Counted from the stretch's first letter, positions 21,650 through 32,313 are shown. The stretch is DNA of 64,000 nucleotides from Photobacterium angustum (GCF_003026365.1 NZ_PYOM01000014.1:87492-151491); one strand, 5' to 3'. Program-made: numbers and translations. Notes: generated from the letters alone by a model not told the origin.

Positions 21650-24600
21650 CTAATTTAACCCTTTTTCACCTCGATAAACGATGCGATCACTCCCGCGATA
21701 GACACCAAATGTCACAATCGCAGATGGATCTTCATCGCCTAATTCTCGCCAGTTATAGGTTAGCCACGGTTGGTATTCTTTGTTGGTTTGGCTACAACCA
21801 ATATTGGCTGGTGTGTTGGTTGCAATACGTAACCAAAAACGAGTTTGTTGTTTTTTATAATTAGCAGGCGTTGATAGTTGTGGATGAGCTTCAATTTCAT
21901 CGCTTTCACCAACGCTGACCTTTCCCGTTATATTGGTTGTTAATATCGATGTATTAGCTCCATCAACCGGATGTAATGCCAACTTACAATAATAACTACT
22001 GTTGTATGTTGAGCCACTATCATCAGTATTTGTTTGGAATTCACTACCATCCCAATATTCAATCTTTAACGGGAGACTAACGGGTTGATCAAATGAGCTG
22101 ATCGCATCATCTAGAACCATTCGCCCATAACGTAAATTAGGTGTTTCTTCAAATTGTGCGACGGTGTGTGTATCGACAGCATCGTTATTAACTGATGCAC
22201 TATTTCGAATGGATATGGGATCTTGATTTTCCGTTATATACCCACCAAAGCGACTATTACTTAAAGACCAAGGACCATCTGCTTCTGTTGTTAGGTTGAT
22301 AGCAGCAATGGCCTTACGTGCTAATAACCATGTTTGTTGAACTTCACGATTCCAGAACCTCTTAAAGCTCTTTTCTGCCAAGCCTGTTATGTGATGATAT
22401 GAAAAACGATGATTTAAGCTCGTTAATGATGGCTCCTCATACGCAGTCAGTGCAACATCAGCTTGATACGCCAAATCAAAGTTGTTGTAATTATTAACTT
22501 GATTACCCAACGCATTTTTCGCTTTAATCATTACTTGAACATTAAATGGCTGGCTTAAATAAGCAAATTGATCATGTCCGTTTGGATATATAATGCGGTT
22601 AGGTTGAAGCTCTAAATATTTAGGGTAAAAACGACCAATATTGCGATAGCCTTGATTAATATTCATACCCAAATATTGTGCTGCCGTATTCGCTTGTAAA
22701 CGCACACTGCCGACTTCACTCCAAGATAAATCTTTATAGGTTAAAGCTTCAGTATGTTCTTTTACTTTTATGCCTTGCAATTCACCTGGCTCACCATTCT
22801 CAGGTGTTATTGAATGATCTGATGGGATAGATAATTCAACACTTGCTGCTGGAGCACCTGATTTAGAGAAGTTAGGTGTAATTGCGCTTTCACACAAATC
22901 AATGCTATTAGAATACCGACTATTAATATCTGAAGTTTCGGATCCCGAACTGCGCCAGACTATAGGTTTTATATCAACATCAAACTTCTCACCCGATGCC
23001 ACAAAGCCTTCACCTGATGATGATGTACCGTCTGCTTTTACATATTCACCATCTTGATTTTTTGGACACACGGCAAATGTCCATGGGCGGGCATGCACTT
23101 CAACTGAGCCTTCTAATTGTTTCCAACTCCCAAACTCTGTTGGTAATTCATCATCTGTAGAAAAAATATCGCAGCCAGTTGATAACGAGCAGTTAGGATC
23201 TGCAAGATTTAACCCTACAATACCTGCATCGGAATATTTCAGTGCAAAGGTCGACACTCCCTTATCAAAAGAGAATGTTTCTTGAGACGTTTGCCAGTCA
23301 CTATTAATAGCCTTTATTTGTAAGTCGCCATTCCCGCGGCTTGCTGGCTGTAAGAAAGTACTCGTCATAACTAACGGTTTATCACCTTGATAACCAGTTG
23401 CAATCGTTACTTGATCATTTTCGCAAGCAAGTGCTTTTAATTTAATATTTTCCCTAGGTTTGCCCGCAATTACTTTTATTGGGCTTGGCGAAATAGCAAA
23501 TTTAAATGGTACAAAAGTATAACTACCATTAACGGTATTGGTTGATGGTGAATTATTTAATTGTCCTTTAACCGCTATATTGCCGATATAATCATGGCTT
23601 TTCAGCCGCAACTGACCAACACCATTTTTTATATTTACGTCAGCGACTTCTGAAACATCTTTATAAGGCGTTTCACTATTGATTGGAAACCACGATGCTT
23701 TTCCTGCTGTTGTGATATTAGTGCTCACCGATACTGAACCAGAGTAGGTGTTAGCTAGCGTTCCGTCTTCATTGTTAACACTAAACGTAACAGGCAAATA
23801 ATCGCAGGTTAATGAAAATGCAGTTGATGGCTCAATATCTAAAATATAATTATCAGGTTTAGGGTCAAAACACTCACTTTGCCCAATGATTTTTGACTTA
23901 TTCGTTAAAGCAACTTGATTAATAGTTACTGCACCATAAACCATTGCCTTGTTACTTAAGTTCGTTTTTTTCTCTGAATATATAAGCGCCTTTATAATAG
24001 AACTGTTAGACACTGCATTAAAATTTTTAAATAACAAAGGCGAAGTAGGTGGCTCATTATATGCGTAGATAATCAAATCATCAGGACTGCCATCCATATT
24101 AATTAAAGCGCCATTGGTTCCCGAACTATGGTTAAAAGAATAACCTCTAGTATATATAATTACTTTATTATTCTTAGGGACAATAACTCGAGAACCATTA
24201 ACAATAAAACTATCTATCCAGTAAGTCCCCGTTTTTAATGTTAGCTGACTATTTGAATCTAAAGATAATGTTTCAATTTTCATATCTTTATCTAATGTTA
24301 TTGAACCTCCTCTAACAGACAAGTTTTTATATTCACTGTATGTGATCTCTGGTTCAATTTGTTTACCAGCATCAAATATATTATTACTTTTATTTTCTTT
24401 AAAACTAGGAAGTTGAGGCTTATCTTCTTTCTTTACAATTAAGTTTTGACTCTCATAACATGGAGAATCATCACAACCTTTATCAAGGTAATTATTAATA
24501 TTTTCTTGGCGAAAACCGACATACCTTTTATTTTTCATTTCAACAGTATTTATTAGTCGACTATCTTTCCCTATTTGCAAACTCGGAGAACTATTACCTT

Positions 24601-25675
24601 GCCATGTTTGAGCTGGGCTTAAAAAGTATTTACAAATATTATTATTGGCCAACGAATTTTTAGCAAAAGCAAAAAAACCTACCTTTTCTTTTATATGCGT
24701 GCGTTGACCTATAAACGTCCATGGTGGAATATCTTCATCAACAACAAAGCTCACCTGTTTCAAGGACTTCTTACATTGACGAACCCAACCACCTTGTCCA
24801 CCTTGGCGCTGCAACTTCCCGGCGATAAAATTTGGAACAGTGGTATAAGTTTGACGAAGATTAATAGGAGTGTCACACGTGTACTTTAATGGCTTAAATT
24901 TACCCGAATTTGAAACGATATCACCAGATGAAAATTCATAGTCATAGCCATTGGTTTCACCAATATTAGGAATACTAACTAAATAACCAATTTTTTCCTT
25001 TTCTTTTAAGATAATTTTATCTTTGTCTTTATCTTTTATATATACACGCGTAAGTTCAAGACCTAAGTCAAATCCCATTGATGAAATATTTTTAGTTGCG
25101 GTCGTTAACCAGCGTTTATTGTTTTTAGTTTGGACTTCAGAGAGAACAATCGGCGATCCACTCAACAATGAAGGGTAAAAGGATAGATCCACTCTTTCAT
25201 AGGCTGGTGAAGACCTTTTACCATCAGCAGAATATCTTTTAGTATTCACACTGCCTGCTAATACTTGGTGCCCATCCTCAAATGTTGTAATCCCCTCTTC
25301 AATAACTAAATAAGAAATCACTGGTATTTGATTACGTGATAACGAATATAACGAAGAAAGTGGCGCCACTATTTGTGCTACGGAAAAAGATTTTTTTGTA
25401 ACATTTAACAAGGCAATAGTCTGAGGGGCGTCATCATCTGGATTATCGCTTGGTATTGTTGGCATTAAAAATACCAATGGCTTTGTCGCATATGTATTTT
25501 TTAATCTAACAACGCAACCAGACCGATCCTCATAAACAGCCGCTGATTCAGATAAAATAAATGATGAACATGTACTTGTATCGAATGTACCAAATTCATA
25601 TTGAGCACTATGCGCTTGCCATGCAAAGAATAAACTGAAAAATAAAACGTTGATTAACTTAAGACATAGACGCAT
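21650..25675 (-). CDS. Second MshQ-like protein (MSHA biogenesis protein MshQ paralogue)
   Basis: This is a 1341-residue secreted protein homologous along its whole length to the mshQ product encoded just upstream. Shared elements are KPLVFLMPTI near the N-terminus, SFVVDED, AFAKNSL..PAQTWQ, SECFDP in the middle and the C-terminal LTYNWRELGDEDPSAIVTFG block (DUF6701). A signal peptide spans about residues 1-24. A charged KDKDKDK run occurs near residue 215. The start is at the ATG with AAGGA 5 bases upstream; an in-frame GTG is six codons earlier. A terminator separates it from the msh operon. MshQ function is not well defined; a role as a pilus-associated surface protein is inference. Confidence 0.82.
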   Translation of the reverse strand: MRLCLKLINVLFFSLFFAWQAHSAQYEFGTFDTSTCSSFILSESAAVYEDRSGCVVRLKNTYATKPLVFLMPTIPSDNPDDDAPQTIALLNVTKKSFSVAQIVAPLSSLYSLSRNQIPVISYLVIEEGITTFEDGHQVLAGSVNTKRYSADGKRSSPAYERVDLSFYPSLLSGSPIVLSEVQTKNNKRWLTTATKNISSMGFDLGLELTRVYIKDKDKDKIILKEKEKIGYLVSIPNIGETNGYDYEFSSGDIVSNSGKFKPLKYTCDTPINLRQTYTTVPNFIAGKLQRQGGQGGWVRQCKKSLKQVSFVVDEDIPPWTFIGQRTHIKEKVGFFAFAKNSLANNNICKYFLSPAQTWQGNSSPSLQIGKDSRLINTVEMKNKRYVGFRQENINNYLDKGCDDSPCYESQNLIVKKEDKPQLPSFKENKSNNIFDAGKQIEPEITYSEYKNLSVRGGSITLDKDMKIETLSLDSNSQLTLKTGTYWIDSFIVNGSRVIVPKNNKVIIYTRGYSFNHSSGTNGALINMDGSPDDLIIYAYNEPPTSPLLFKNFNAVSNSSIIKALIYSEKKTNLSNKAMVYGAVTINQVALTNKSKIIGQSECFDPKPDNYILDIEPSTAFSLTCDYLPVTFSVNNEDGTLANTYSGSVSVSTNITTAGKASWFPINSETPYKDVSEVADVNIKNGVGQLRLKSHDYIGNIAVKGQLNNSPSTNTVNGSYTFVPFKFAISPSPIKVIAGKPRENIKLKALACENDQVTIATGYQGDKPLVMTSTFLQPASRGNGDLQIKAINSDWQTSQETFSFDKGVSTFALKYSDAGIVGLNLADPNCSLSTGCDIFSTDDELPTEFGSWKQLEGSVEVHARPWTFAVCPKNQDGEYVKADGTSSSGEGFVASGEKFDVDIKPIVWRSSGSETSDINSRYSNSIDLCESAITPNFSKSGAPAASVELSIPSDHSITPENGEPGELQGIKVKEHTEALTYKDLSWSEVGSVRLQANTAAQYLGMNINQGYRNIGRFYPKYLELQPNRIIYPNGHDQFAYLSQPFNVQVMIKAKNALGNQVNNYNNFDLAYQADVALTAYEEPSLTSLNHRFSYHHITGLAEKSFKRFWNREVQQTWLLARKAIAAINLTTEADGPWSLSNSRFGGYITENQDPISIRNSASVNNDAVDTHTVAQFEETPNLRYGRMVLDDAISSFDQPVSLPLKIEYWDGSEFQTNTDDSGSTYNSSYYCKLALHPVDGANTSILTTNITGKVSVGESDEIEAHPQLSTPANYKKQQTRFWLRIATNTPANIGCSQTNKEYQPWLTYNWRELGDEDPSAIVTFGVYRGSDRIVYRGEKGLN

Positions 25676-25740
25676 AAAAATCCTTCCACCCACAAATAAA
25701 AGGCTATTCCGTGCCTTAAGGGGATCTAACTAATCTCAAC

Positions 25741-25768
25741 TTAATATCTTAATTATTAATAACGTAAA
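25741..25768 (-). promoter_or_regulatory. Weak promoter candidate for the second mshQ-like gene
   Basis: On the minus strand TTTACG (25763-25768) and TATTAA (25741-25746) are 16 bases apart in a very AT-rich intergenic stretch. The gene behind it lies downstream of a strong terminator and so needs its own promoter, but the match is ordinary for AT-rich DNA. Confidence 0.25.
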
Positions 25769-25796
25769 CATCTACATCCAGAGTAAATAATTACAT

Positions 25797-25829
25797 ACAA
25801 AAAAGCCGAGAGCTCACACTCTCGGCTTT
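25797..25829 (-). terminator. Terminator at the end of the msh operon
   Basis: An 11-base inverted repeat, AAAGCCGAGAG / CTCTCGGCTTT, has a 6-base loop. On the minus strand it is followed by a run of six T, a strong intrinsic terminator 19 bases after the mshQ stop. It marks the end of the main MSHA operon and isolates the second mshQ-like gene. Confidence 0.9.
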
Positions 25830-25847
25830 CTGATGAATAAATAAGAC

Positions 25848-28800
25848 TTACTGGTAATCAGCAGCAGGGATCCCTGGTTCATCTCGGTATAATATTCGGT
25901 CATTACCTCGATAAATTCCAAAAGTCACAATAGCCGATGGGTCTTCATCACCTAAATTCCGCCAATTGTATCGTAGCCAAGGTTGATGAGAGTACGCTCC
26001 AAAACAGTTAATTGGATTTTTATCTTTTAACCGTGGTTTCACCGCACTCAAACGCTGCCAAAATCTTATCTGTTGTTTAAAAGTAGTACTATTTGAACTG
26101 GTACCATATCCAGAGATTTGGCTTGGGTTAGCCATAAAGTCTCCAGATAAGGCTTTGCCCTTCATTACTTTTCCACTACCGGATGTATAAGCACTGCTCT
26201 TGCTATCTTCAGGATACATACTGATCACTTGGCGACAGTAATTTGCACCATTAAACTGCGATACTGAATCATCCATATTTTTAACAAATTCTGTACCATC
26301 CCAATATTCAATACGTAACGGCACTGCTAGCGATTTACGAATATCACCACCGACATTTTCTAATACCATACGTCCATAACGGAGATCGTTAACTCCCACT
26401 AGTGCACCCTGTGCATTAACCTGTTCCCCCGACCATGTTACGTGATCAGGAAACGCTTCACCTTGTTTCACTCGCAACTGCCATTGGTCAAACGGTCCAT
26501 CTTCAATACTGGTGTTAGTATCTTTTTCTTTACGTTGGAATACCAGTTTAGACGGCTTAAAAACAACCTCAGAATTACCTTGGCTATTTTGCTGCCAATC
26601 ACCGATTTTAGGAGACATTAACGATTTATCACTGCGCATTTGTTTTAAACGTAGATCTAACGGTACGTACCCCCCGTTATTATTCCCCGACTCTAATTTA
26701 AACTTACTCTGAAGAGACGGATCAAATAAGGCATAATTTTTAACTGGTTGATTATTCTCGTTAAAAGCATTAATCGTGAATCCAGCATCAAATGGCTGAT
26801 CCATATAAGTGAATGAGCCTATCGCAGGTGTTACTTCATTCTTAGAAAAAGCAAAATACTTAGGATAAAAACGCCCTATTTGACGTTTACTCTGATTAAT
26901 ATTATTGCCATTCTCTATATAATCGTTCATCCCAACCTGTAGCCAAATACTGCCGACTTCAGACCATCTATTACTAGTAACTAATACCCCGTTCAAGGTC
27001 GGTTTTACTGTCATTTGACCTTGCGTAAATGTCCCCATAACGCCACTAGAAGGTGAGGCTAGGTAAGCCTGCATCAACAACCCATTTCCCATAGTTGGCG
27101 CATCTGGAGCAAGGAAATTCTCCGTTACAGAATAGCTACAGTATTTATTATCAGATGAATCAATAACAGTACCTTGGGAGCTACCTTCCAGCCACACTAA
27201 AGGCTTAAGCAGCACATTAAAAGGTAACCCCGCGGCAATATACCCCTCACCACTTTTAGACGTGCCATCTGCTGTATCTAATGTATTAGCTTCATTAGGC
27301 TTTAACGGACAAATCGCGAACATCCACGGCTTTGAATTAATTGCAACAGAACCGGTTAACCCATTAGGCAGCAGCTCACGTAACGCTTTTGCTTCCTTCG
27401 TTTTGGTTGTCGTTAACGTGCAGCTATCACTAGTACAATTTGGATCAGAGACATGCCAAGCAATAACACCCGCATCACGATAACGCAAAGTAAGCGGTTC
27501 AGATTTCCCTTTCTCGAACTCTACTTTTGCTTGCTTAGATGCGCCTGTCGCTGATTCAATATGCTTTCCTTTTACAATTTCAACAGTAATAGGATTATTG
27601 GAATCTGCAGCTTTTTTCGGCGCTTGATATTCAGTTGAAAAATCTAATAACTTTGTTCCATTGTAGTTTTCAACTAGCTTGATGTTCTTACCTGTTGTGC
27701 ATGTCATTGCTTTAATTGTGGCGGTAAAGTCTTTACCCGCCACTATATTGTGACCATCATTAAGATCAATAGCGAAACCGCCAGGGATAAAGGTGTAATT
27801 ACCCTCAGGTGCATCACCAGCCATAAACTCAATACTTGCCGTTATTTTCAGCGTCTCCGATCCCGTCGGTATTACCCAAATAGCTGCATGTTGATTTTTC
27901 GCTGGCAACGTAAATGTATGCGTACCCGCAGTGAACTTATAAGGTGATGCTAGCGCTGAATTATCTGCCCAAATGCCACCTGTTGACGAGGTAATATTAA
28001 CCGTAATATCACCGTCAAATTCTTTAGTACCATCATCCGATGTCACATTAAAATCAACTTGCTGGGCATGACATAAGGTCTTTGTGACTTTTGTCGGTGT
28101 GATTGTAAGTTCAAATTTAGGTTCTGGCTCAGGATCAAAACATGCACTGCTACCGATAATCTCAGTTTCTACATTATTCACATCACCAGTCATAGTGATG
28201 TCAGGCGCCGTTACTGCACCGGTAATCCGCGTGATCTGGTTATTCAAGCCATCACTCATCGTAAGGTTACGCTCAGAGTAAATTAAGCCAGTGATCTGAC
28301 TGCCTTTGTTTAGCTCAATATAATCATGGAGAATATCATTGACCGGTTTTAAGTCATGAACAACAATAAGTAAATCATCAGCAATTCCAGATAATGGCTT
28401 AATGGTTGAGCTGATCAAACTCATCTTTTTCACATGAACAACAGAGCCCGTAGGAAAGATAATATTTTTATTACTTAAATTAATAGTGTTAAACCAAAAT
28501 ACCGTTTTATTGCCAAAGTCTCTCTGTGATTGTAAATCGCCATCATCAACAGCTGGCCATGTATCTAACACTTGTTTTTTAGCAAATAAGCTCGGGTAAG
28601 GCTGAGCCGTATGACATTCTTCGCCATTACAGTAATTGTTCTCACCACCACTTGAATTAATTGTCTTAAAACCTATATAGCGTTTGCCTTCTTTTACGGC
28701 TGAACCTTTAATTAAGACATTATGGCTAGCGTTAAATGCGCCAGTAGAGGTTTGCCATGTCTGAGCGGGACCTGGGAATACATTACAGACTTCTTCTGAT

Positions 28801-30014
28801 GCACGACGTTGGAAAGCCATAAAACCAACCATTTCATTGGCATGTTGACGCTCAGGGTTATTATGCTCATTTAAGTCTTCATCAGTAACAAAGCTCACTT
28901 CAAGAACATCTTTACCCGGCTTTTGTTGATTTTTACATAAACGGATCCATCCCCCGTTAGGTCCTAAACGGGAATTTTTTGAAGCAATAACTAAAATGGG
29001 GTTTTTTGACTGATCCGAAAAATCAAAATCACTGCCTTTTAAATCAGTAAAACCTGCACATTGCTCCGTAACAGGCTTAGTGATCTTTTCAATCCCATGA
29101 TAATTCCCATTTAGGGTGTTGGGTGTTTCGGCAGGACCTAAAGAAAACTGTAAACCTTTGTATAAACCACTACCTTCAACTAATAAATAACCAATCGTCA
29201 CATTATGGTTAAGCACATATTGAGTTTCAGAGCTATCCACCCCTAAATAAAAATGGCCATTATTGCTCGTACCTTGATTTATCGTGCCACGAATAATAAA
29301 CGGCGTTATCCACTCTGATTCTATACCTGTAGCAGAAATAACAGACGGTTTATTTCTTGGCTGAATTTCTGCGATTCCTCCAGGTGTTTTACTTTTAAAT
29401 CCACTAGGAATCGTAACAGGCGTTACTTTGCCTTTCTTTATTAATGGGTTTAACTTCTTGTAATCGATATCGCCTTTACTTGTTTGAAATTTAGGATCTT
29501 TAGCATCAAGCTGTTTATGTACAGTCAGTTCAGCCGCAGTAATACGACCATTATTGCCTAATGCAATGGTGCCTTTCTCCATCGCAAAATAGGTAATTTT
29601 ACGCATAGGAATACGATATAAGGTATAGGTTTTATTTTTAAAATGATGCCATTTCGCTTCCCATGACTCCCAAGAACCTAAAAGACTATCTTCATCTTCT
29701 AAACGAATTGCGCTCGATACTTTCGGATAAACCTGTCTTACCCCAAATGCATAAGTATTACCTTTTTTGTATATTCGGGTAATTTTTAAAGATGATGGCG
29801 CATCAAGACCGTTATCTGTAATGGTCGGCATGAGGAAAATTAACGGTTTCGTCGTAAATTCTTTATTTAAAACAATTTCACACTCTTGGTTAATACAGCC
29901 ATTGGGGCGTGAAATATCACTTTGTCCAAAATCGAATACTGGCCCACCTTCACTCGCAAACACCATACTGCTCAGCATCATTAAGGAGATAAAAAAAACA
30001 AAATTTTTAATCAT
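25848..30014 (-). CDS. mshQ: MSHA biogenesis protein MshQ
   Basis: This is a 1388-residue secreted protein with a signal peptide (cleavage near VFA-SEG, residue 20). Three parts can be seen: an N-terminal beta-rich region (KPLIFLMPTI, CKNQ, SFVTDEDL, PAQTWQ), a central segment rich in short strands with the SACFDPEPEP junction, and a C-terminal DUF6701 domain ending NWRNLGDEDPSAIVTFG. Its start overlaps the mshP stop by 8 bases, which identifies it as the operon copy of mshQ. A terminator follows. Its exact role in the MSHA pilus is unknown; large size and export suggest a surface or tip component. Confidence 0.88.
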   Translation of the reverse strand: MIKNFVFFISLMMLSSMVFASEGGPVFDFGQSDISRPNGCINQECEIVLNKEFTTKPLIFLMPTITDNGLDAPSSLKITRIYKKGNTYAFGVRQVYPKVSSAIRLEDEDSLLGSWESWEAKWHHFKNKTYTLYRIPMRKITYFAMEKGTIALGNNGRITAAELTVHKQLDAKDPKFQTSKGDIDYKKLNPLIKKGKVTPVTIPSGFKSKTPGGIAEIQPRNKPSVISATGIESEWITPFIIRGTINQGTSNNGHFYLGVDSSETQYVLNHNVTIGYLLVEGSGLYKGLQFSLGPAETPNTLNGNYHGIEKITKPVTEQCAGFTDLKGSDFDFSDQSKNPILVIASKNSRLGPNGGWIRLCKNQQKPGKDVLEVSFVTDEDLNEHNNPERQHANEMVGFMAFQRRASEEVCNVFPGPAQTWQTSTGAFNASHNVLIKGSAVKEGKRYIGFKTINSSGGENNYCNGEECHTAQPYPSLFAKKQVLDTWPAVDDGDLQSQRDFGNKTVFWFNTINLSNKNIIFPTGSVVHVKKMSLISSTIKPLSGIADDLLIVVHDLKPVNDILHDYIELNKGSQITGLIYSERNLTMSDGLNNQITRITGAVTAPDITMTGDVNNVETEIIGSSACFDPEPEPKFELTITPTKVTKTLCHAQQVDFNVTSDDGTKEFDGDITVNITSSTGGIWADNSALASPYKFTAGTHTFTLPAKNQHAAIWVIPTGSETLKITASIEFMAGDAPEGNYTFIPGGFAIDLNDGHNIVAGKDFTATIKAMTCTTGKNIKLVENYNGTKLLDFSTEYQAPKKAADSNNPITVEIVKGKHIESATGASKQAKVEFEKGKSEPLTLRYRDAGVIAWHVSDPNCTSDSCTLTTTKTKEAKALRELLPNGLTGSVAINSKPWMFAICPLKPNEANTLDTADGTSKSGEGYIAAGLPFNVLLKPLVWLEGSSQGTVIDSSDNKYCSYSVTENFLAPDAPTMGNGLLMQAYLASPSSGVMGTFTQGQMTVKPTLNGVLVTSNRWSEVGSIWLQVGMNDYIENGNNINQSKRQIGRFYPKYFAFSKNEVTPAIGSFTYMDQPFDAGFTINAFNENNQPVKNYALFDPSLQSKFKLESGNNNGGYVPLDLRLKQMRSDKSLMSPKIGDWQQNSQGNSEVVFKPSKLVFQRKEKDTNTSIEDGPFDQWQLRVKQGEAFPDHVTWSGEQVNAQGALVGVNDLRYGRMVLENVGGDIRKSLAVPLRIEYWDGTEFVKNMDDSVSQFNGANYCRQVISMYPEDSKSSAYTSGSGKVMKGKALSGDFMANPSQISGYGTSSNSTTFKQQIRFWQRLSAVKPRLKDKNPINCFGAYSHQPWLRYNWRNLGDEDPSAIVTFGIYRGNDRILYRDEPGIPAADYQ

Positions 30015-30459
30015 TTAAATCTTTCGCCCACACTTCTTGGGTGCGTGTCATTGCCACGTTATTACTACCGCAGGTAGCTGTACTTTCTAGGTGGTACTCA
30101 TTCACTGTTTTACCACTTGATAACCTAATCTTTTTCCTTGTACATACCACCTTTATTACTTGGCACCCTTTTTGGAATGGCGGCATAATTTTTTCAATTT
30201 CAGATGATGTATAAGTTATGCATTTATCAGAATCACTCTGAAATGGACTTTCTAGTGGGAAAAGTCGAGTTAATACAACCTCATTTGCCGAATGGGCTGT
30301 AAACCATGCTCGTGTTCCAAGCACCTCTTTGGTAGTCATGGTTTGACTAGAGGTACCAATTTTCGTCATCACCATAGCCATAAGCCCCATAACGACAATG
30401 ACAAACAACACTATCATTAAGCCACTACCACGTTGCTTGTTATAACTGCTATAAGACAT
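30007..30459 (-). CDS. mshP: MSHA minor pilin-like protein MshP
   Basis: This is a 150-residue protein with a short basic N-terminus and one long hydrophobic helix (about 13-33, GLMIVLFVIVVMG). It resembles type IV minor pseudopilins of the GspK/PilX kind, which lack a canonical GFTLIE motif. Four cysteines in the C-terminal half could form disulfides. Its start overlaps the mshO stop and its stop overlaps the mshQ start, so mshO-P-Q are translationally coupled. Confidence 0.85.
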   Translation of the reverse strand: MSYSSYNKQRGSGLMIVLFVIVVMGLMAMVMTKIGTSSQTMTTKEVLGTRAWFTAHSANEVVLTRLFPLESPFQSDSDKCITYTSSEIEKIMPPFQKGCQVIKVVCTRKKIRLSSGKTVNEYHLESTATCGSNNVAMTRTQEVWAKDLND

Positions 30460-31177
30460 TCATCACCTGTACACTATGGTTGTAATCTGACTTTTCTTGA
30501 GTACGTAAGTCTAGGTACTGAATAGAAAATAACGCTATCGCATTACTGTTTAAGCCCGTGGCTTGTACATTAGGAATAAATTTATCGATGTTCTCAGCCA
30601 TTAATACGCCCTCAAGCTCATCATTGACCTTTCGCACAATAGTCTTACCACTTTGGCAATAACTGATCTTATCTTTGTATAAATATAATCGATTACCGGG
30701 AGAAGATGCCTCCTCGATTGGCGAGGTTAATGTCAATTGATACGTCTCATCTTTTGAAGCTGGCGCAGTAATACTGCTCACCGCTATGGTGTTATTCTTA
30801 TATTGCTCAGATGAGGCAAAGCCCACCGCAACAAAATTACCGCTATTACTCCAGTTAGTAGAAAAGCGTAACGGAGTGATCGCAATCGTGTTGCTGTTAT
30901 TCGGCAAATTATCGTAATACACCGCTGGAGCAATAATCGGATAAAAGCTCAGACAATTAGATGTATAACTTAAACTGTTCGGTGCTGCATGACGGATTTC
31001 TTTAGTCATACGTGCAACTAAAAATCGGGCTTGAGACTGTAATCGCTCACGATCAACCGTATTGGTATACCCCTTTACACCAATCGCAATATAACTACCA
31101 ATACCAATCATAATGATAGATAGAACGACAATTGCTATCACCATTTCAAATAGCGTGAAACCGCGCGGCTTAGCCAT
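30449..31177 (-). CDS. mshO: MSHA minor pilin MshO
   Basis: This is a prepilin of 242 residues. The leader MAKPRG is followed by FTLFEMV, the type IV prepilin cleavage site with glutamate at +5, and a hydrophobic N-terminal helix. It resembles the GspJ/PilW class of minor pilins thought to prime pilus assembly. The ATG overlaps the mshD stop as TGATG. Confidence 0.88.
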   Translation of the reverse strand: MAKPRGFTLFEMVIAIVVLSIIMIGIGSYIAIGVKGYTNTVDRERLQSQARFLVARMTKEIRHAAPNSLSYTSNCLSFYPIIAPAVYYDNLPNNSNTIAITPLRFSTNWSNSGNFVAVGFASSEQYKNNTIAVSSITAPASKDETYQLTLTSPIEEASSPGNRLYLYKDKISYCQSGKTIVRKVNDELEGVLMAENIDKFIPNVQATGLNSNAIALFSIQYLDLRTQEKSDYNHSVQVMNVL

Positions 31178-31788
31178 CAATAGTTCCCCCTATAGGCGAC
31201 GTAGTCATATTTACCATAGCGTCCAGCATCCACACTCACTGTAATTTTTTTCAAAAGCAGTGAGGGCACATACTCGACATTAATAGTGGCATGAATATGG
31301 GTATAATTTGCGGTTGATAGACTTGTTACTAAATCTGTTAGTTCACCACGGCGAGAAGTTAAACTGGGTTTAACATAATTATTGCCATTATATGTATAAG
31401 GGTTAGGGCACAGCGTTGTATCTCCCCAACAGCCAATAAAATCATCGACGTCATTAGCCATTGCAGGATTCGTTGCTTCTAAAGGGTCATCTGGCCCTAA
31501 ACGTGCTGGCAAGGTACATGGATTACGATTTCCTTTAGCATCATCCTCACCACAGCGATAAACACTGTCGCCATTAGGATTAGAGTTTTGGTCGAACTGA
31601 CGCGCTAATATTTCATTAAAAATCGCATCAGCCATTGCCGCTGAACGCGCTTGATATTGAGGAACCGCAGAACGCTCAACTTGAGGAAAAAGAAAACTCA
31701 CTAGAGTAATCATCGCTATAGCGAGTAATACAATAGTAATGATCCCTTCAATAAGGGTAAAACCGCGCTGTTTTATGTAAGTATTCAC
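31177..31788 (-). CDS. mshD: MSHA minor pilin MshD
   Basis: This is a 203-residue prepilin with leader MNTYIKQRG, then FTLIEGII, and a hydrophobic helix to about residue 30. A cysteine-containing globular domain (CGEDD..NPC, FIGCWGD) follows. It belongs to the PilV/GspI-like minor pilin group. It starts 1-4 bases into the mshC stop region and overlaps mshO downstream. Confidence 0.88.
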   Translation of the reverse strand: MNTYIKQRGFTLIEGIITIVLLAIAMITLVSFLFPQVERSAVPQYQARSAAMADAIFNEILARQFDQNSNPNGDSVYRCGEDDAKGNRNPCTLPARLGPDDPLEATNPAMANDVDDFIGCWGDTTLCPNPYTYNGNNYVKPSLTSRRGELTDLVTSLSTANYTHIHATINVEYVPSLLLKKITVSVDAGRYGKYDYVAYRGNY

Positions 31789-32264
31789 TTACTACACACC
31801 TTATCTTTCTTTTTATACACATAACCTTGGCTATTAATACAAATACTGGCGGTTTGTTTATTTTGTGCCGTAATCGTAATAGTACAACCGTTAGCACACA
31901 CTAACTTCGATGTTTTATTAACTGGCTGACCAAGCAAATTAAAGTACAACTTAGCACGTGTATTTCCGTCATCGACTAATGAAAATTCGGTATTGGTTTG
32001 TGATTGATGCAAGCTCCCATCCATTTCTGGATTAGCGGCACCGCAGACACCTAAACATTGCGAAGAAACATTCAAGGGAGCGCGTTGCCCTTGCATTGAA
32101 GATATTTGAATTTGGCGAATAACAGAAATCGCCTGATCACGGGTCAGTTGTGCATCAAATTCACTACGCCCTGAAAAGCGTGCAGCTGCAGTGGCACTGA
32201 TGATCCCAATAATCACGATCACCATAATGAGTTCAACGAGAGTAAAACCTTGTTGTTGCTTCAC
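31785..32264 (-). CDS. mshC: MSHA minor pilin MshC
   Basis: This is a 159-residue prepilin of the GspH/FimT type. The leader is MKQQQG with FTLVELIM at the cleavage site, followed by a membrane helix and a small C-terminal domain with cysteine pairs (CLGVCG, CANGC). It is the first gene after the terminator that follows the mshA pilin gene, so its expression depends on read-through or its own promoter. Confidence 0.88.
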   Translation of the reverse strand: MKQQQGFTLVELIMVIVIIGIISATAAARFSGRSEFDAQLTRDQAISVIRQIQISSMQGQRAPLNVSSQCLGVCGAANPEMDGSLHQSQTNTEFSLVDDGNTRAKLYFNLLGQPVNKTSKLVCANGCTITITAQNKQTASICINSQGYVYKKKDKVCSK

Positions 32265-32313
32265 ATTACCACCTAAACATGACCTATTGTTATGTAATTT
32301 ATCAGATTAAAAC

